From: Thalassospira sp. TSL5-1
Lineage (GTDB): Bacteria; Pseudomonadota; Alphaproteobacteria; Rhodospirillales; Thalassospiraceae
Reading direction: 5' to 3'
DNA length: 64,000 nt
Assembly (NCBI RefSeq): GCF_001907695.1
Contig: NZ_KV880643.1
Coordinates: forward strand, 79,872 to 143,871
The notes beneath the pieces are model-generated. The model saw only the letters and a list, made by a program, of their open reading frames with translations, ran no database searches and had not been told where the DNA came from. This document shows positions 26,338-35,234 of the stretch, piece after piece. Positions within the stretch are counted from its first letter, which is position 1. Each line of letters starts with the position of its first letter. Both the position numbers and the translations under genes were made by a program.

Positions 26338-27204
26338 ATGACCGATCGACCGACATTTCCCAAATCCCGGCAGGATGCGCTGGATAAAACACGCAAACGG
26401 GACCGCAAACGCCCCGAAGCAATCAGCGAGGCGATCAAGGATTATATCGCCCAAAAACGCTTGCGCCCCGGATCGCGCCTGCCGCAGGAGGCAGAGCTGA
26501 TTTCGCTGTTGGGGGCATCGAAGGGAACGGTGCGCGAAGCCCTTAAATCGCTGGAAACGCAAGGCCTGATTGCCACCCGCACCGGGCCTGGCGGCGGGGC
26601 ATTTATTGACCGCGTTCCCGAACAGCGTGCGGTGGAATTGCTGGGCAATTATTTCTTTTTCAAGGATTTGTCGATCCGCGATATTTACGAATTGCGCATC
26701 CTGCTGGAACCCGAAATGGCGGCCGCCTGCATTGGTCATATGACCGAGGATGATTTTGCCCGGCTGGAAGAAAAGATGACCTGGTATGCCCGCCAGCCCG
26801 CCAGTATCGAGGAAGCGCATCGTCAGCGCATCAAGGAACTGGAATTTCATCTGGTTCTGGTCGAGATCTGCCCCAATCCGCTTTTGGCCTTTGTTTGCCG
26901 GTTCATGATTGACCTGTTGATGAATTTGACAGTGTGCAAAAAGATTTATGATGAACCCAATGCCGAACTGCGCGAGGTGGGCCGCAATTATCAATTGCGT
27001 TTGATTACAGCCCTGCAAAATGGCGACGGCGAAACGGCGCGGGCGATGATTTACCAGCATATGTGTGCCGCCCAGCGTTTGATGGAAGAACAGGAAGCGG
27101 TGGTGGAACGCCGGTTTTTGCGGGTGGGCAGCAATGATGTGCCGCCTGACCAGCCCCTGAGCCCGGAATTGCAGGCGCTATCCTCGATTATCACCAAACA
27201 TTGA
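26338..27204 (+). CDS. GntR-family regulator (FadR/FCD subfamily)
   Basis: 288 aa. The N-terminal winged helix (ISEAIKDYIAQKRLRPGSRLPQEAELISLLGASKGTVREALKSLE region, residues 27-80) is followed by an all-helical FCD ligand domain with the metal-binding pattern of Asp/His residues (ELRILLEPEMAAAC, ELEFHLVLVEI, IYQHMCAAQRLM). GGAG precedes the ATG. Placed 77 bases after the transporter ATPase, it most likely controls this operon through the twin 16-base operators at 20492-20538. The effector is unknown, probably the imported compound or its product. Confidence 0.88.
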   Translation: MTDRPTFPKSRQDALDKTRKRDRKRPEAISEAIKDYIAQKRLRPGSRLPQEAELISLLGASKGTVREALKSLETQGLIATRTGPGGGAFIDRVPEQRAVELLGNYFFFKDLSIRDIYELRILLEPEMAAACIGHMTEDDFARLEEKMTWYARQPASIEEAHRQRIKELEFHLVLVEICPNPLLAFVCRFMIDLLMNLTVCKKIYDEPNAELREVGRNYQLRLITALQNGDGETARAMIYQHMCAAQRLMEEQEAVVERRFLRVGSNDVPPDQPLSPELQALSSIITKH

Positions 27205-27247
27205 CGGAACCGGGATTGTACCCGGCTTAAGACTGACAGGAGTATCC

Positions 27248-28309
27248 ATGTCTGCCCCGCACATTGATCGCGATTATCTGGCCGATATTCTGGCCCGAAT
27301 GCTGGCAATTCACAGCCCGACGGGAATGACCGACGAGATTGTCGCCTTTGTTTGCGATGAACTGGAAAGGCTGGGTGTTGAATTTGAGCTGACGCGGCGC
27401 GGGGCTATTCGTGCCCTGCTGCCAGGCAAGCGCAAAACGCCGGACAGGGCAGTTGCGGTGCATCTGGATACGCTGGGCGCGATTGTGAAGGAAATCAAGG
27501 ATAATGGCCGCCTGGCGATTATGTCGGTCGGGCACTGGTCATCGCGCTTTGCCGAAGGGGCGCGGGTGACGGTTTATGGTGATGATGGCAAAAAATGGCG
27601 CGGCACGATTGTGCCCAACAAGGCATCGGGCCATACCTATAATACCGAAATTGACAGCCAGCCGGTGGCCTGGAGCCAGGTGGAAGTTCGCCTGGATGAA
27701 CGGGTTGCCAATGGTAAGGATGTGATGGCGATCGGGGTTAATATTGGCGATTTGATTGCCATTGATACCAATACCGAATTTACCGATAGCGGCTTTGTCG
27801 TGTCGCGCCATCTCGATGACAAGGCCGGTGTGGCATCGGTTTTGGCGATGATCAGGGCCGTGATGGAAAACGGCATTTCCCTGCCGGTCAATTGCCGGGT
27901 GATTTTCACTATTGCCGAGGAAGTCGGCCTGGGCGGGGCGCATGTGCTTGATGGTGATGTAGGGGAACTGGTGGCGGTGGATAATGGCACTCATGCACCG
28001 GGACAAAATACCAGCGAATATGGTGTCACCATCGCCATGATGGATATGTCCGGCCCGTTTGACCGGAAGCTGAACCGCCATCTGATTGATTTATGCAAGA
28101 CCAGCGATATTGAACATTCGCGCGATGTGTTCAAATTTTACCGCAGCGATGTGGCCTCCGCCCTTGAGGCGGGGTACGACACCCGCGCTGCGCTGATCTG
28201 TTTTGGCCTTGATGCCTCGCACGGGCATGAACGGGCCCATATGGACAGTTTTGTTGCCGTTGCCCGCCTGTTGCTGGCTTATGTGCAAAGCCCGCCGGTG
28301 GTATCCTGA
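27248..28309 (+). CDS. M42-family peptidase/aminopeptidase
   Basis: 353 aa, cytoplasmic metallopeptidase. Binuclear-site motifs are AVHLDTLGAIV, SRHLDDKAGVASV, TIAEEVGLGGAH, VAVDNGTH and DASHGHERAH. AGGAG precedes the ATG. It follows gntR by 43 bases and ends at a strong hairpin, so it is probably the last gene of the transporter operon, trimming the imported peptide-like substrate. It resembles the M42 subgroup found with the NAGGN osmoprotectant genes, but those partners are absent here. Confidence 0.85.
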   Translation: MSAPHIDRDYLADILARMLAIHSPTGMTDEIVAFVCDELERLGVEFELTRRGAIRALLPGKRKTPDRAVAVHLDTLGAIVKEIKDNGRLAIMSVGHWSSRFAEGARVTVYGDDGKKWRGTIVPNKASGHTYNTEIDSQPVAWSQVEVRLDERVANGKDVMAIGVNIGDLIAIDTNTEFTDSGFVVSRHLDDKAGVASVLAMIRAVMENGISLPVNCRVIFTIAEEVGLGGAHVLDGDVGELVAVDNGTHAPGQNTSEYGVTIAMMDMSGPFDRKLNRHLIDLCKTSDIEHSRDVFKFYRSDVASALEAGYDTRAALICFGLDASHGHERAHMDSFVAVARLLLAYVQSPPVVS

Positions 28310-28323
28310 GGCGTTTGGAACGA

Positions 28324-28356
28324 CAGAACCGGCACCTTCAGAAGGTGCCGGTTCTG
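28324..28356. terminator. Bidirectional terminator between M42 peptidase and the symporter
   Basis: CAGAACCGGCACCTT and AAGGTGCCGGTTCTG form a perfect 15-base stem with a CAG loop, between two convergent genes. The T run is short on the plus side. Confidence 0.85.
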
Positions 28357-28381
28357 ATTTGACGGTGTTGGTAAAGCAGGT

Positions 28382-29902
28382 TTATTTGACCTTTTTGATC
28401 TCGCCACGTTCGATTTTTTGCCAGTATTGGGCGGCTTCGCGTTTGACAACCGGCATCAGGAAATACAGGCCAACCACGTTGGGCAGGGCCATTGCGAAGA
28501 TCATGGCATCGGAAAAGTCGATGACCGGGCCAAGATTCATGCTAGCCCCGATAATGACGCACAGGCAGAAAAAGCCCTTGAACACCGTTTCTTTGCCTTT
28601 GCCTTCACCAAACAGATAAGTCCATGCCTTAAGCCCGTAATAGGACCAGGACAGCATGGTGGAAAAGGCAAACAGCACAACCGCCAGCGCCAGAACGATG
28701 GGGAACCAGGTAAAGGCGGTGGCATAGGCCGCGGATGTCAGCTCAACACCGGTCAGGTCGGTTTGCAGCTCGCCGGAAATGGTGATGACAATGGCGGTCA
28801 TGGTGCAAATAACAACCGTATCAATAAACGGTTCGAGAAGGGCAACATAACCTTCGGTAATCGGTTCCTTGGTCCGCACGGCCGAGTGCGCAATCGCGGC
28901 AGAGCCAATACCGGCTTCGTTAGAGAAAGCCGCCCGCTTGAAACCCTGAATCAGCGCGCCGATCATGCCGCCGGCCACACCGGCACCGGTAAAGGCCCCG
29001 TTGAAAATGCGATAGATGGCATCCCCGGCATGGTCCAGATTCATGCCAATAATGATAAGGCCGGAAATAACGTAAATAACCGCCATGAAGGGCACGATTT
29101 TTTCCGTCACTTTGGCAATCGACTTGATGCCGCCAATAATGACCATCCCGACAATGGCGGCCATGACCAGGCCGAACAACCACCCATTTCCGCTAAGAAA
29201 ACTTTGTTCGCCGCCGGTGACATTGACAATTTGCTGAAAGGCCTGGTTGGCCTGAAACATATTGCCGCCGCCAATGGCACCGCCAATGCAGCAAATGGAA
29301 AACAGAATGGCAAGCACGCGGCCAAGGCCGGGTTTTCCCTGTTCTTTTAGTCCCTTAGACAGATAATACATCGGCCCGCCGGAAATGCGGCCATCGGCAT
29401 ATTCATTGCGAAATTTAACGCCCAGCGTACATTCGGTGAATTTTGACGCCATGCCCAAAAGCCCGGCCAAAATCATCCAGAAGGTGGCGCCGGGGCCGCC
29501 AATGGAGATGGCAACGGCGACCCCGGCAATGTTGCCCAGCCCGACGGTGCCGGAAAGCGCGGTTGCCAGGGCCTGGAAATGGGATACTTCGCCCGCATCG
29601 TTGGGGTCGGAATAATCCCCCTTGACCAGCAAGATTGCATGACCAAATTTGCGAAATTGAACAAATCCAAAATAAAGGGTGAAAATGGTTGCGGCGAGAA
29701 CCAGCCAGCCAACAATCAGCGGAAAGTCAACATCGCCTACTGACACGCTGTAAAAAATGGCACCGGCAATCACATTGGAAATTGGGGCGACTGTTTCGTT
29801 AATCGCCTGGTCCATACCGCCCTGCTGGGCCTGTGCCACATGCGCACAGGATAAAATGGCCACACCCGCCACCGAGGCGGGAATCCATTTTGTTGAAAAC
29901 AT
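28382..29902 (-). CDS. Sodium:alanine (AGCS) symporter
   Basis: 506-aa inner-membrane carrier with an N-terminal signal-like segment and about eleven hydrophobic helices. AGCS signatures are [59 protein letters not shown] and the Tyr/Trp-rich [20 protein letters not shown] precedes the ATG. It follows the universal stress gene by 86 bases in the leftward direction. Alanine or glycine are the usual substrates. Its place next to the pyrimidine locus makes beta-alanine worth considering, which is inference only. Confidence 0.93.
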   Translation of the reverse strand: MFSTKWIPASVAGVAILSCAHVAQAQQGGMDQAINETVAPISNVIAGAIFYSVSVGDVDFPLIVGWLVLAATIFTLYFGFVQFRKFGHAILLVKGDYSDPNDAGEVSHFQALATALSGTVGLGNIAGVAVAISIGGPGATFWMILAGLLGMASKFTECTLGVKFRNEYADGRISGGPMYYLSKGLKEQGKPGLGRVLAILFSICCIGGAIGGGNMFQANQAFQQIVNVTGGEQSFLSGNGWLFGLVMAAIVGMVIIGGIKSIAKVTEKIVPFMAVIYVISGLIIIGMNLDHAGDAIYRIFNGAFTGAGVAGGMIGALIQGFKRAAFSNEAGIGSAAIAHSAVRTKEPITEGYVALLEPFIDTVVICTMTAIVITISGELQTDLTGVELTSAAYATAFTWFPIVLALAVVLFAFSTMLSWSYYGLKAWTYLFGEGKGKETVFKGFFCLCVIIGASMNLGPVIDFSDAMIFAMALPNVVGLYFLMPVVKREAAQYWQKIERGEIKKVK

Positions 29903-29988
29903 GAGATGCTCCTGATCTTGTCTTTTTTATTTCCCGTATTTGCGGCTTTGCGCCGTCTGAGGTTGTGTGATGTCGAAAAGGGCAGGGC

Positions 29989-30423
29989 TTAGGGAACAAC
30001 GGTAACAGGCAGGGGGGCCGCCTGAACAAGGGTCAGGGCCAGACTGCCGAGCAGACGGGCACCAAGACCCGATCCCCCCTTACGGCCAATCACAATTTGG
30101 CAGGCCTGTTTTTCCTTGGCGATTTTGCACATCAATTCGCCCGAATGCCCGTAGCGGACTTCGTAAGTTACGGCGATGTTGCGTTTACGCAGGATTTCAA
30201 GGGCGGGGTTAAGTGTGGCTTCGGCGCGGCCAAGTTCTTCGGTGCGGCGTTGGTGGCGTTCTTCAAGTTCCTGGGCGGAAAGAAAGCTGTAGGGCGACCA
30301 TTCAAGAATATAGGCAATATGAATGGGGCATCCTGCAGCTTCGGCGCGGGAACCGGCAAATTCAACGGCACGATGTGCCGCATCAGTGCCATCAAACCCG
30401 ACAAGGATGGGATGATCGGACAT
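29989..30423 (-). CDS. Universal stress protein (UspA family, ATP-binding type)
   Basis: 144 aa from the ATG at 30423 (ribosome site GGAG). The frame is open further upstream, but that part does not look like Usp. The N-terminus ILVGFDGTDAAHRAVEFA and the C-terminal GRKGGSGLGARLLGS match the G-2x-G-9x-G-S nucleotide motif of the ATP-binding class. Adjacent to a symporter, as Usp genes often are; a regulatory role on transport is inference. Confidence 0.88.
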   Translation of the reverse strand: MSDHPILVGFDGTDAAHRAVEFAGSRAEAAGCPIHIAYILEWSPYSFLSAQELEERHQRRTEELGRAEATLNPALEILRKRNIAVTYEVRYGHSGELMCKIAKEKQACQIVIGRKGGSGLGARLLGSLALTLVQAAPLPVTVVP

Positions 30424-30586
30424 GGCTTTTGCTCCATAAGGGATGGTTTTTAAAGCGTCCGGCGGCGTGTTGGAAAAGCCCGATGTCAACGATGTTCGCC
30501 ACCTGAAAATTGCGGCGAACGGCAATAGGGCCTGCTTGTGTGCCATCGCCCTGCGAACTGCCCGATTGTGCCTCAATCGTGGTCAT
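30392..30586 (-). CDS. Possible 64-aa small protein overlapping the usp start
   Basis: An ATG at 30586 is preceded by a very strong AGGGGAGG site at 7 bases spacing. The frame runs 64 codons and ends 31 bases inside usp. The product (MTTIEAQSGSSQGDG onward) matches nothing I know. It may be a leader peptide coupling translation into usp, or chance. Low confidence. Confidence 0.3.
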   Translation of the reverse strand: MTTIEAQSGSSQGDGTQAGPIAVRRNFQVANIVDIGLFQHAAGRFKNHPLWSKSHVRSSHPCRV

Positions 30587-31137
30587 CTTTGCCTCCCCTA
30601 CCCGCGGGATGTGCCTTGCGCTGTAATCGTACCGATGTGGCGCCGGTTCGCGGTAGGTCGTTTGCTGCGGACGTTGGCATCGGCAGATTAGAAATTCAAC
30701 GTGCCGGTTTGCAGGTTGTTCCGAAAAAAACGAAATCAATTTATGATTTAACCCGTCCATCTGGCGGGTTTTGCGGAAACATCTTTGAAATAACAGTGTT
30801 TTTTTCGAGACAGGAAAAGTGCAATTTTGCGGGTAAAATTAATCTTGACCAAATGATCAGGATTGATCATGCTGTCAAAGTCAGAGAGAGGCTCCTGACC
30901 GTGTAAGCAATGTTAAAAGACAAAAACACGGCGGGATAAAAATAAGGGATCGACGGCCCTGATCGCAAAAATGCGGCGGGTCTGTTGAAAAACGCCAGGA
31001 TTACAAAATACCGGATATATCAGGGTTGGCAGCATCGTGCATGCCATCAACGCTCGTGATGTATCTGTTTGCTGTATTTCTGTCGCATGTCTCTCGCTGG
31101 CGCAGGAGAGGACGCCTTTAGCGCAGGGAGACATGAA
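30587..31137. promoter_or_regulatory. Divergent usp / preT intergenic region
   Basis: About 550 bases without a supported gene between the leftward usp unit and the pyrimidine operon. Contains a RutR-box-like site (30845-30860) followed by a second TGATCA-containing repeat. No credible ORF otherwise. Confidence 0.5.
30845..30860. promoter_or_regulatory. RutR-box-like operator upstream of preT
   Basis: TTGACCA-AA-TGATCAG matches the known RutR box TTGACCANNTGGTCAA at 14 of 16 positions counting the two free ones. It lies about 280 bases before the preT start. A similar palindrome lies upstream of the tetR gene (38806-38821). It supports control of pyrimidine breakdown by the TetR/RutR-like protein. 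Confidence 0.6.
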
Positions 31138-32484
31138 ATGACGACCCAGCAGGCAAAGCCCGCTTTGCAAACCGGCCAGATGTCGGCTGTTGCCATTGCC
31201 GATAATTTTTCCGATCTGCACCCGCCTTTTTCCACCTTGCAGGCCATGGCCGAAAGCAACAGGTGCCTGTATTGTTATGATGCACCCTGTGTCACGGCGT
31301 GCCCGACATCGATTGATATTCCCAGTTTCATTCGTAAAATCAGCACCGGCAACCCGGATGGGGCGGCAAAAACCATTTTGTCGGCCAATATCATGGGCGG
31401 CACCTGTGCCCGGGCCTGCCCGACCGAGGTTCTGTGTGAACAGGCCTGTGTGCGCAACGTTGCCGAAGACGAAGCCGTCGAAATTGGCAGTTTGCAACGC
31501 TACGCCGTTGACCATTTAATGGCGCGAAACCTGCCGCATCCGTTTAAACGGGCAGAGGCCACTGGCAAAAAAATTGCCGTGATTGGTGCCGGTCCCGCCG
31601 GGTTAAGCTGCGCACACCGGGCAGCCATGCTGGGCCATGATGTGACGGTATTTGAAGCCAAGCCGAAACCGGGCGGCCTGAATGAATATGGCCTTGCGGC
31701 CTATAAAATGACCAACGATTTCGCCCAGCGCGAGGTTGAATTCCTGCTGGGTATCGGCGGCATCACCATTGAATATGGCAAGGCGCTGGGCCGTGACATT
31801 GCGCTTGCGGATGTTAAATCATCCTTTGATGCGGTGTTTGTTGGCGTTGGCCTTGGCGCCACCAATAATCTGGGCCTGGCCGGAGAGGCCGCCAGCGGCG
31901 TTGATGATGCGATTGATTTTATTGAAAACCTGCGTCAGGCCAGTGACAAATCCACCCTGCCGGTCGGTAATTCGGTTGTGGTGATTGGCGGGGGCAATAC
32001 CGCGATTGATGCCGCCGTGCAGGCCAAGCGCCTGGGGGCCGATGAAGTAACCCTGGTTTACCGTCGCGGTCCCGAACATATGTCCGCCACTGAATTTGAA
32101 CAGGAACTGGCGAAGATCAATGGCGTGATCGTGCGGTATTGGGCCAAACCGGTTGAGATCAAGGCCAATGGCCGCCTGATGGGCATGGTGTTTGAAAAAA
32201 CCGCCCTGGATGCCAGCGGCAAGCTGGTGGGAACCGGCGAGACCTTTGAGGTCAAAACCGATCAGGTTTTAAAGGCGATTGGTCAGAAGATCAAAACCGA
32301 TGACCTTGCAGGCATGGAAATTTCCGGCGGCAAGATTGTGGTGGATGACACCTATCAAACAACGGCACCGGGTATTTTTGCCGGGGGCGACTGTATCAAA
32401 AGCGGCGAGGATTTGACCGTTCAGTCGGTTGAAGATGGCAAATGTGCCGCCATCGCCATTGATGCCTTTTTGAAAACCGCCTGA
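31138..32484 (+). CDS. preT: NAD(P)-dependent dihydropyrimidine dehydrogenase, subunit PreT
   Basis: Flavin subunit of the enzyme reducing uracil and thymine to dihydro forms. I start at the ATG at 31138 (GGGAG site), giving 448 aa; an upstream in-frame ATG at 31069 has no ribosome site. An N-terminal iron-sulfur region (CLYCYDAPCVTACPTSID, then GTCARACPTEVLCEQACVRN) is followed by the FAD motif AVIGAGPAGLSCAHRAA near residue 145 and the pyridine-nucleotide motif VVIGGGNTAIDAA near 285. This is the arrangement of PreT and of the glutamate synthase small chain. preA follows 25 bases later, which settles the identity. Confidence 0.93.
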   Translation: MTTQQAKPALQTGQMSAVAIADNFSDLHPPFSTLQAMAESNRCLYCYDAPCVTACPTSIDIPSFIRKISTGNPDGAAKTILSANIMGGTCARACPTEVLCEQACVRNVAEDEAVEIGSLQRYAVDHLMARNLPHPFKRAEATGKKIAVIGAGPAGLSCAHRAAMLGHDVTVFEAKPKPGGLNEYGLAAYKMTNDFAQREVEFLLGIGGITIEYGKALGRDIALADVKSSFDAVFVGVGLGATNNLGLAGEAASGVDDAIDFIENLRQASDKSTLPVGNSVVVIGGGNTAIDAAVQAKRLGADEVTLVYRRGPEHMSATEFEQELAKINGVIVRYWAKPVEIKANGRLMGMVFEKTALDASGKLVGTGETFEVKTDQVLKAIGQKIKTDDLAGMEISGGKIVVDDTYQTTAPGIFAGGDCIKSGEDLTVQSVEDGKCAAIAIDAFLKTA

Positions 32485-32509
32485 GCATTGCCCGCCGAGG
32501 AGAGAGAAC

Positions 32510-33787
32510 ATGGCTGATTTAAGCTGCAAGATTGCTGGTATCGATAGCCTTAACCCGTTCTGGCTGGCATCCGCACCGCCGACGGACAAGAAATACAATG
32601 TCGTGCGCGCCTTTCAGGCCGGTTGGGGCGGCGTTGTCTGGAAAACGCTGGGGATTGACCCGCCCGTGGTCAATGTATCGTCACGTTATGGGGCGCATCA
32701 CGACCAAAACCGTCGCCTTTTGGGCATTAACAATATCGAACTGATTTCCGACCGCCCATTGGCGCTCAACCTTCAGGAAATTCGCGAATGCCGGGCAGAA
32801 TGGCCCGATCATGTGATCATCGGGTCGATGATGGCCCCGATTGAAGAACGCGCCTGGAAAGACCTGGCCCAGCAGATTGCCGAAAGCGGGGTGCATGGCA
32901 TTGAACTTAACCTTGGCTGCCCGCATGGCATGTGCGAACGCGGCATGGGTTCCGCCATTGGTCAGGTGCCGGAAATGGTGGAGCAGGTCACGCGCTGGGT
33001 TAAGGAAGCCGTCGATATTCCCGTTTTCACCAAATTGACGCCCAATATTACCAATATCCTGTGGTCGGCCGAGGCCGCGCTTAAGGGCGGGGCGGATGCC
33101 GTTTCGCTTATTAACACTGTTAACTCCATCATTTCCGTCGATCTTGATCAGATGGTGCCTGAACCGATGGTGGATGGCAAAGGAACCCACGGGGGTTATT
33201 GTGGGTCGGCGGTGAAGCCGATTGCGCTGAATATGGTGGCCGAAATTGCCCGCACCCCGGAAACCCGGGCGCTGGAAATTTCCGGCATTGGCGGCATTAC
33301 CACCTGGAAAGACGCCGCCGAATTTATGGCGTTAGGCGCCAATGCGGTGCAGGTTTGTACGGCCGCGATGATTTATGGTTTCCGCGTTGTCGATGATTTG
33401 ATCGATGGCATGTCGCAATGGATGGATGATCAGGGCTATAGCAGTGTTGACCAGTTTACCCGCAAGGCGGTGCCGCAGGTGGCGAACTGGAACGAACTGA
33501 ACATGAATTTCGATACCAAGGCCGTGATTGACCCGGATAAATGTATCGAATGTGGCCGTTGCCATATTGCCTGCGAAGATACATCGCACCAGGCGATTGC
33601 CATGAATGCCAAGCCCGAAGGCGGCAAGGAATTTGTTGTGATTGACGAGGAATGTGTGGGTTGTAACCTGTGTTACCACATTTGCCCGGTGCCCGACTGT
33701 ATCACGATGGAACCGGTCAAAACCGACAAGCCCTATATGACCTGGCCGCAACATCCGCTTAACCCGATGCGTGACGCCGCCGAATAG
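32510..33787 (+). CDS. preA: NAD(P)-dependent dihydropyrimidine dehydrogenase, subunit PreA
   Basis: FMN/iron-sulfur catalytic subunit, 425 aa. The N-terminal TIM-barrel dihydroorotate-dehydrogenase-like domain includes the active-site Cys stretch LNLGCPHGMCERGMG (the Cys facing the pyrimidine C5-C6 bond), TKLTPNITNI and ISGIGGITTWKDAAEF. Two 4Fe-4S clusters follow near residues 345 (CIECGRCHIACED) and 382 (CVGCNLCYHICPVPDC). GAGGAG precedes the ATG. With PreT it performs step one of reductive pyrimidine catabolism; the carbamoylase gene is next. Confidence 0.94.
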   Translation: MADLSCKIAGIDSLNPFWLASAPPTDKKYNVVRAFQAGWGGVVWKTLGIDPPVVNVSSRYGAHHDQNRRLLGINNIELISDRPLALNLQEIRECRAEWPDHVIIGSMMAPIEERAWKDLAQQIAESGVHGIELNLGCPHGMCERGMGSAIGQVPEMVEQVTRWVKEAVDIPVFTKLTPNITNILWSAEAALKGGADAVSLINTVNSIISVDLDQMVPEPMVDGKGTHGGYCGSAVKPIALNMVAEIARTPETRALEISGIGGITTWKDAAEFMALGANAVQVCTAAMIYGFRVVDDLIDGMSQWMDDQGYSSVDQFTRKAVPQVANWNELNMNFDTKAVIDPDKCIECGRCHIACEDTSHQAIAMNAKPEGGKEFVVIDEECVGCNLCYHICPVPDCITMEPVKTDKPYMTWPQHPLNPMRDAAE

Positions 33788-33806
33788 GCGCAGCAGCCCC
33801 GCAAAT

Positions 33807-33826
33807 TGTGCATTTATGTGCATTTA
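33807..33826. repeat. Tandem TGTGCATTTA x2
   Basis: Two perfect adjacent 10-base copies in the 69-base gap between preA and the amidohydrolase gene. Role unknown; possibly chance. Confidence 0.5.
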
Positions 33827-33856
33827 TATGCCCCACATATGAAAGGACTTTGATTG

Positions 33857-35134
33857 ATGACTGCTGCGTCAACCGCCCGTAACCTGAACATCAATGGCGA
33901 CCGCCTTTGGGACAGCCTGATGGAAATGGCGAAAATCGGCAAAACCGCCAAGGATGGGGTCTGCCGCCTGGCCCTGACCGATCTGGACCGGGAAAGCCGT
34001 GATTTGTTCATCAAATGGTGCAAGGATGAAGGCTGCTCGATCCGCATTGACAAGATGGGCAATATCTTTGCCCGTCGCGAAGGCAAAAACCCCGACCTGC
34101 CGCCAATTGTTGCCGGTAGCCACCTTGATAGCCAGCCGACCGGCGGCAAATATGATGGCGTTTATGGGGTGCTAAGCGGGCTTGAGGTGATCCGCACCCT
34201 GAATGATGCCAAATACGAAACCGAAGCCCCGGTAGAGGTTGTGTGCTGGACCAACGAGGAAGGATCGCGCTTTGCCCCGGCAATGGTGGCATCGGGCGTG
34301 TTTGCCAAAGTGTTTGACCTGGAATACGGCCATTCCCGCGCCGATGTTGATGGCAAAACCATGGGCGAGGAACTTCAGCGCATCGGCTATATGGGCGATG
34401 ACGATGCCACGATTGATGCCCATCCGATGGGGGCCTATTTTGAAGCCCATATCGAGCAGGGGCCGATCCTGGAAGATGAAGGCATGGATATTGGCATTGT
34501 CACCGATGCGCAAGGTCAACGGTGGTATGAAATTACCCTGACCGGGGTGGAGGCCCATGCCGGACCGACCCCGATGACCTCGCGCAAGGATGCGCTGTTG
34601 GGGGCGGCACGCATTATTGAACTGGTCAATAAAATTGGCCTCGATCGCGGGCCGCTGGCCTGTGCCACGGTCGGCATGATGCAAATCCACCCGAATTCGC
34701 GCAATGTCATCCCCGGTCGTGTGTTCCTGACCGTCGATTTCCGCCACCCCGATGATGCCGTTCTGGCCGATATGGATGCCGCCCTTCGCAAAGGGGTGGA
34801 GGAGATTAAATCCGGCATTGGCCTTGACTGCGAATTTGAGCAGATCTTCTATTACGCACCGGTGCCATTTGACCCGGCCTGTGTGGACGCGGTGCGCAAG
34901 GGCGCGGAACGCGGCGGGTATAAGGCCCGCGAAATCGTTTCCGGTGCCGGGCATGATGCCTGCTATCTTGCCAAGGTCACACCCACCGCGATGATCTTCA
35001 TCCCCTGTGTGGATGGCATTTCCCATAACGAGATCGAGGAAGTGCATAAACACTGGTCAGATGCGGGCGGGCAGGTGCTGCTGGATGCGGTTTTGGCCAA
35101 GGCGGATGAAAAACCGGCGGAAACCGCCGCCTGA
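33857..35134 (+). CDS. M20-family N-carbamoyl-beta-alanine amidohydrolase (beta-ureidopropionase type)
   Basis: 425 aa from the ATG at 33857 (GAAAGGAC site; an in-frame TTG three bases earlier is less likely). Removes the carbamoyl group from N-carbamoyl-beta-alanine, giving beta-alanine, CO2 and ammonia. Metal and substrate motifs are GSHLDSQPTGGKYDG, WTNEEGSRFAPAMVASG, EAHIEQGPILEDEG, GVEAHAGPTPM and SGAGHDACYLAK. Third gene of the preT-preA unit, so the pyrimidine role is strong. The same reaction is also possible for the nitrilase-fold gene at 42233, so one of the two may have another substrate. Ends before a terminator. Confidence 0.88.
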   Translation: MTAASTARNLNINGDRLWDSLMEMAKIGKTAKDGVCRLALTDLDRESRDLFIKWCKDEGCSIRIDKMGNIFARREGKNPDLPPIVAGSHLDSQPTGGKYDGVYGVLSGLEVIRTLNDAKYETEAPVEVVCWTNEEGSRFAPAMVASGVFAKVFDLEYGHSRADVDGKTMGEELQRIGYMGDDDATIDAHPMGAYFEAHIEQGPILEDEGMDIGIVTDAQGQRWYEITLTGVEAHAGPTPMTSRKDALLGAARIIELVNKIGLDRGPLACATVGMMQIHPNSRNVIPGRVFLTVDFRHPDDAVLADMDAALRKGVEEIKSGIGLDCEFEQIFYYAPVPFDPACVDAVRKGAERGGYKAREIVSGAGHDACYLAKVTPTAMIFIPCVDGISHNEIEEVHKHWSDAGGQVLLDAVLAKADEKPAETAA

Positions 35135-35182
35135 CGCAGCATTTAAGGACAAAGCCGATTTATCTGGTGAAAGTGTTACCTC

Positions 35183-35213
35183 CGGGCCGCCTTTTGGGTG
35201 GCCCGCTTTTTTA
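35183..35213 (+). terminator. Terminator after the preT-preA-carbamoylase unit
   Basis: CGGGCC (with partial inner pairing) pairs with GGCCCG around an 11-base interior, followed by CTTTTTTAT. Confidence 0.85.
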
Positions 35214-35234
35214 TGTCGTCCAATGCGGTCAGTT

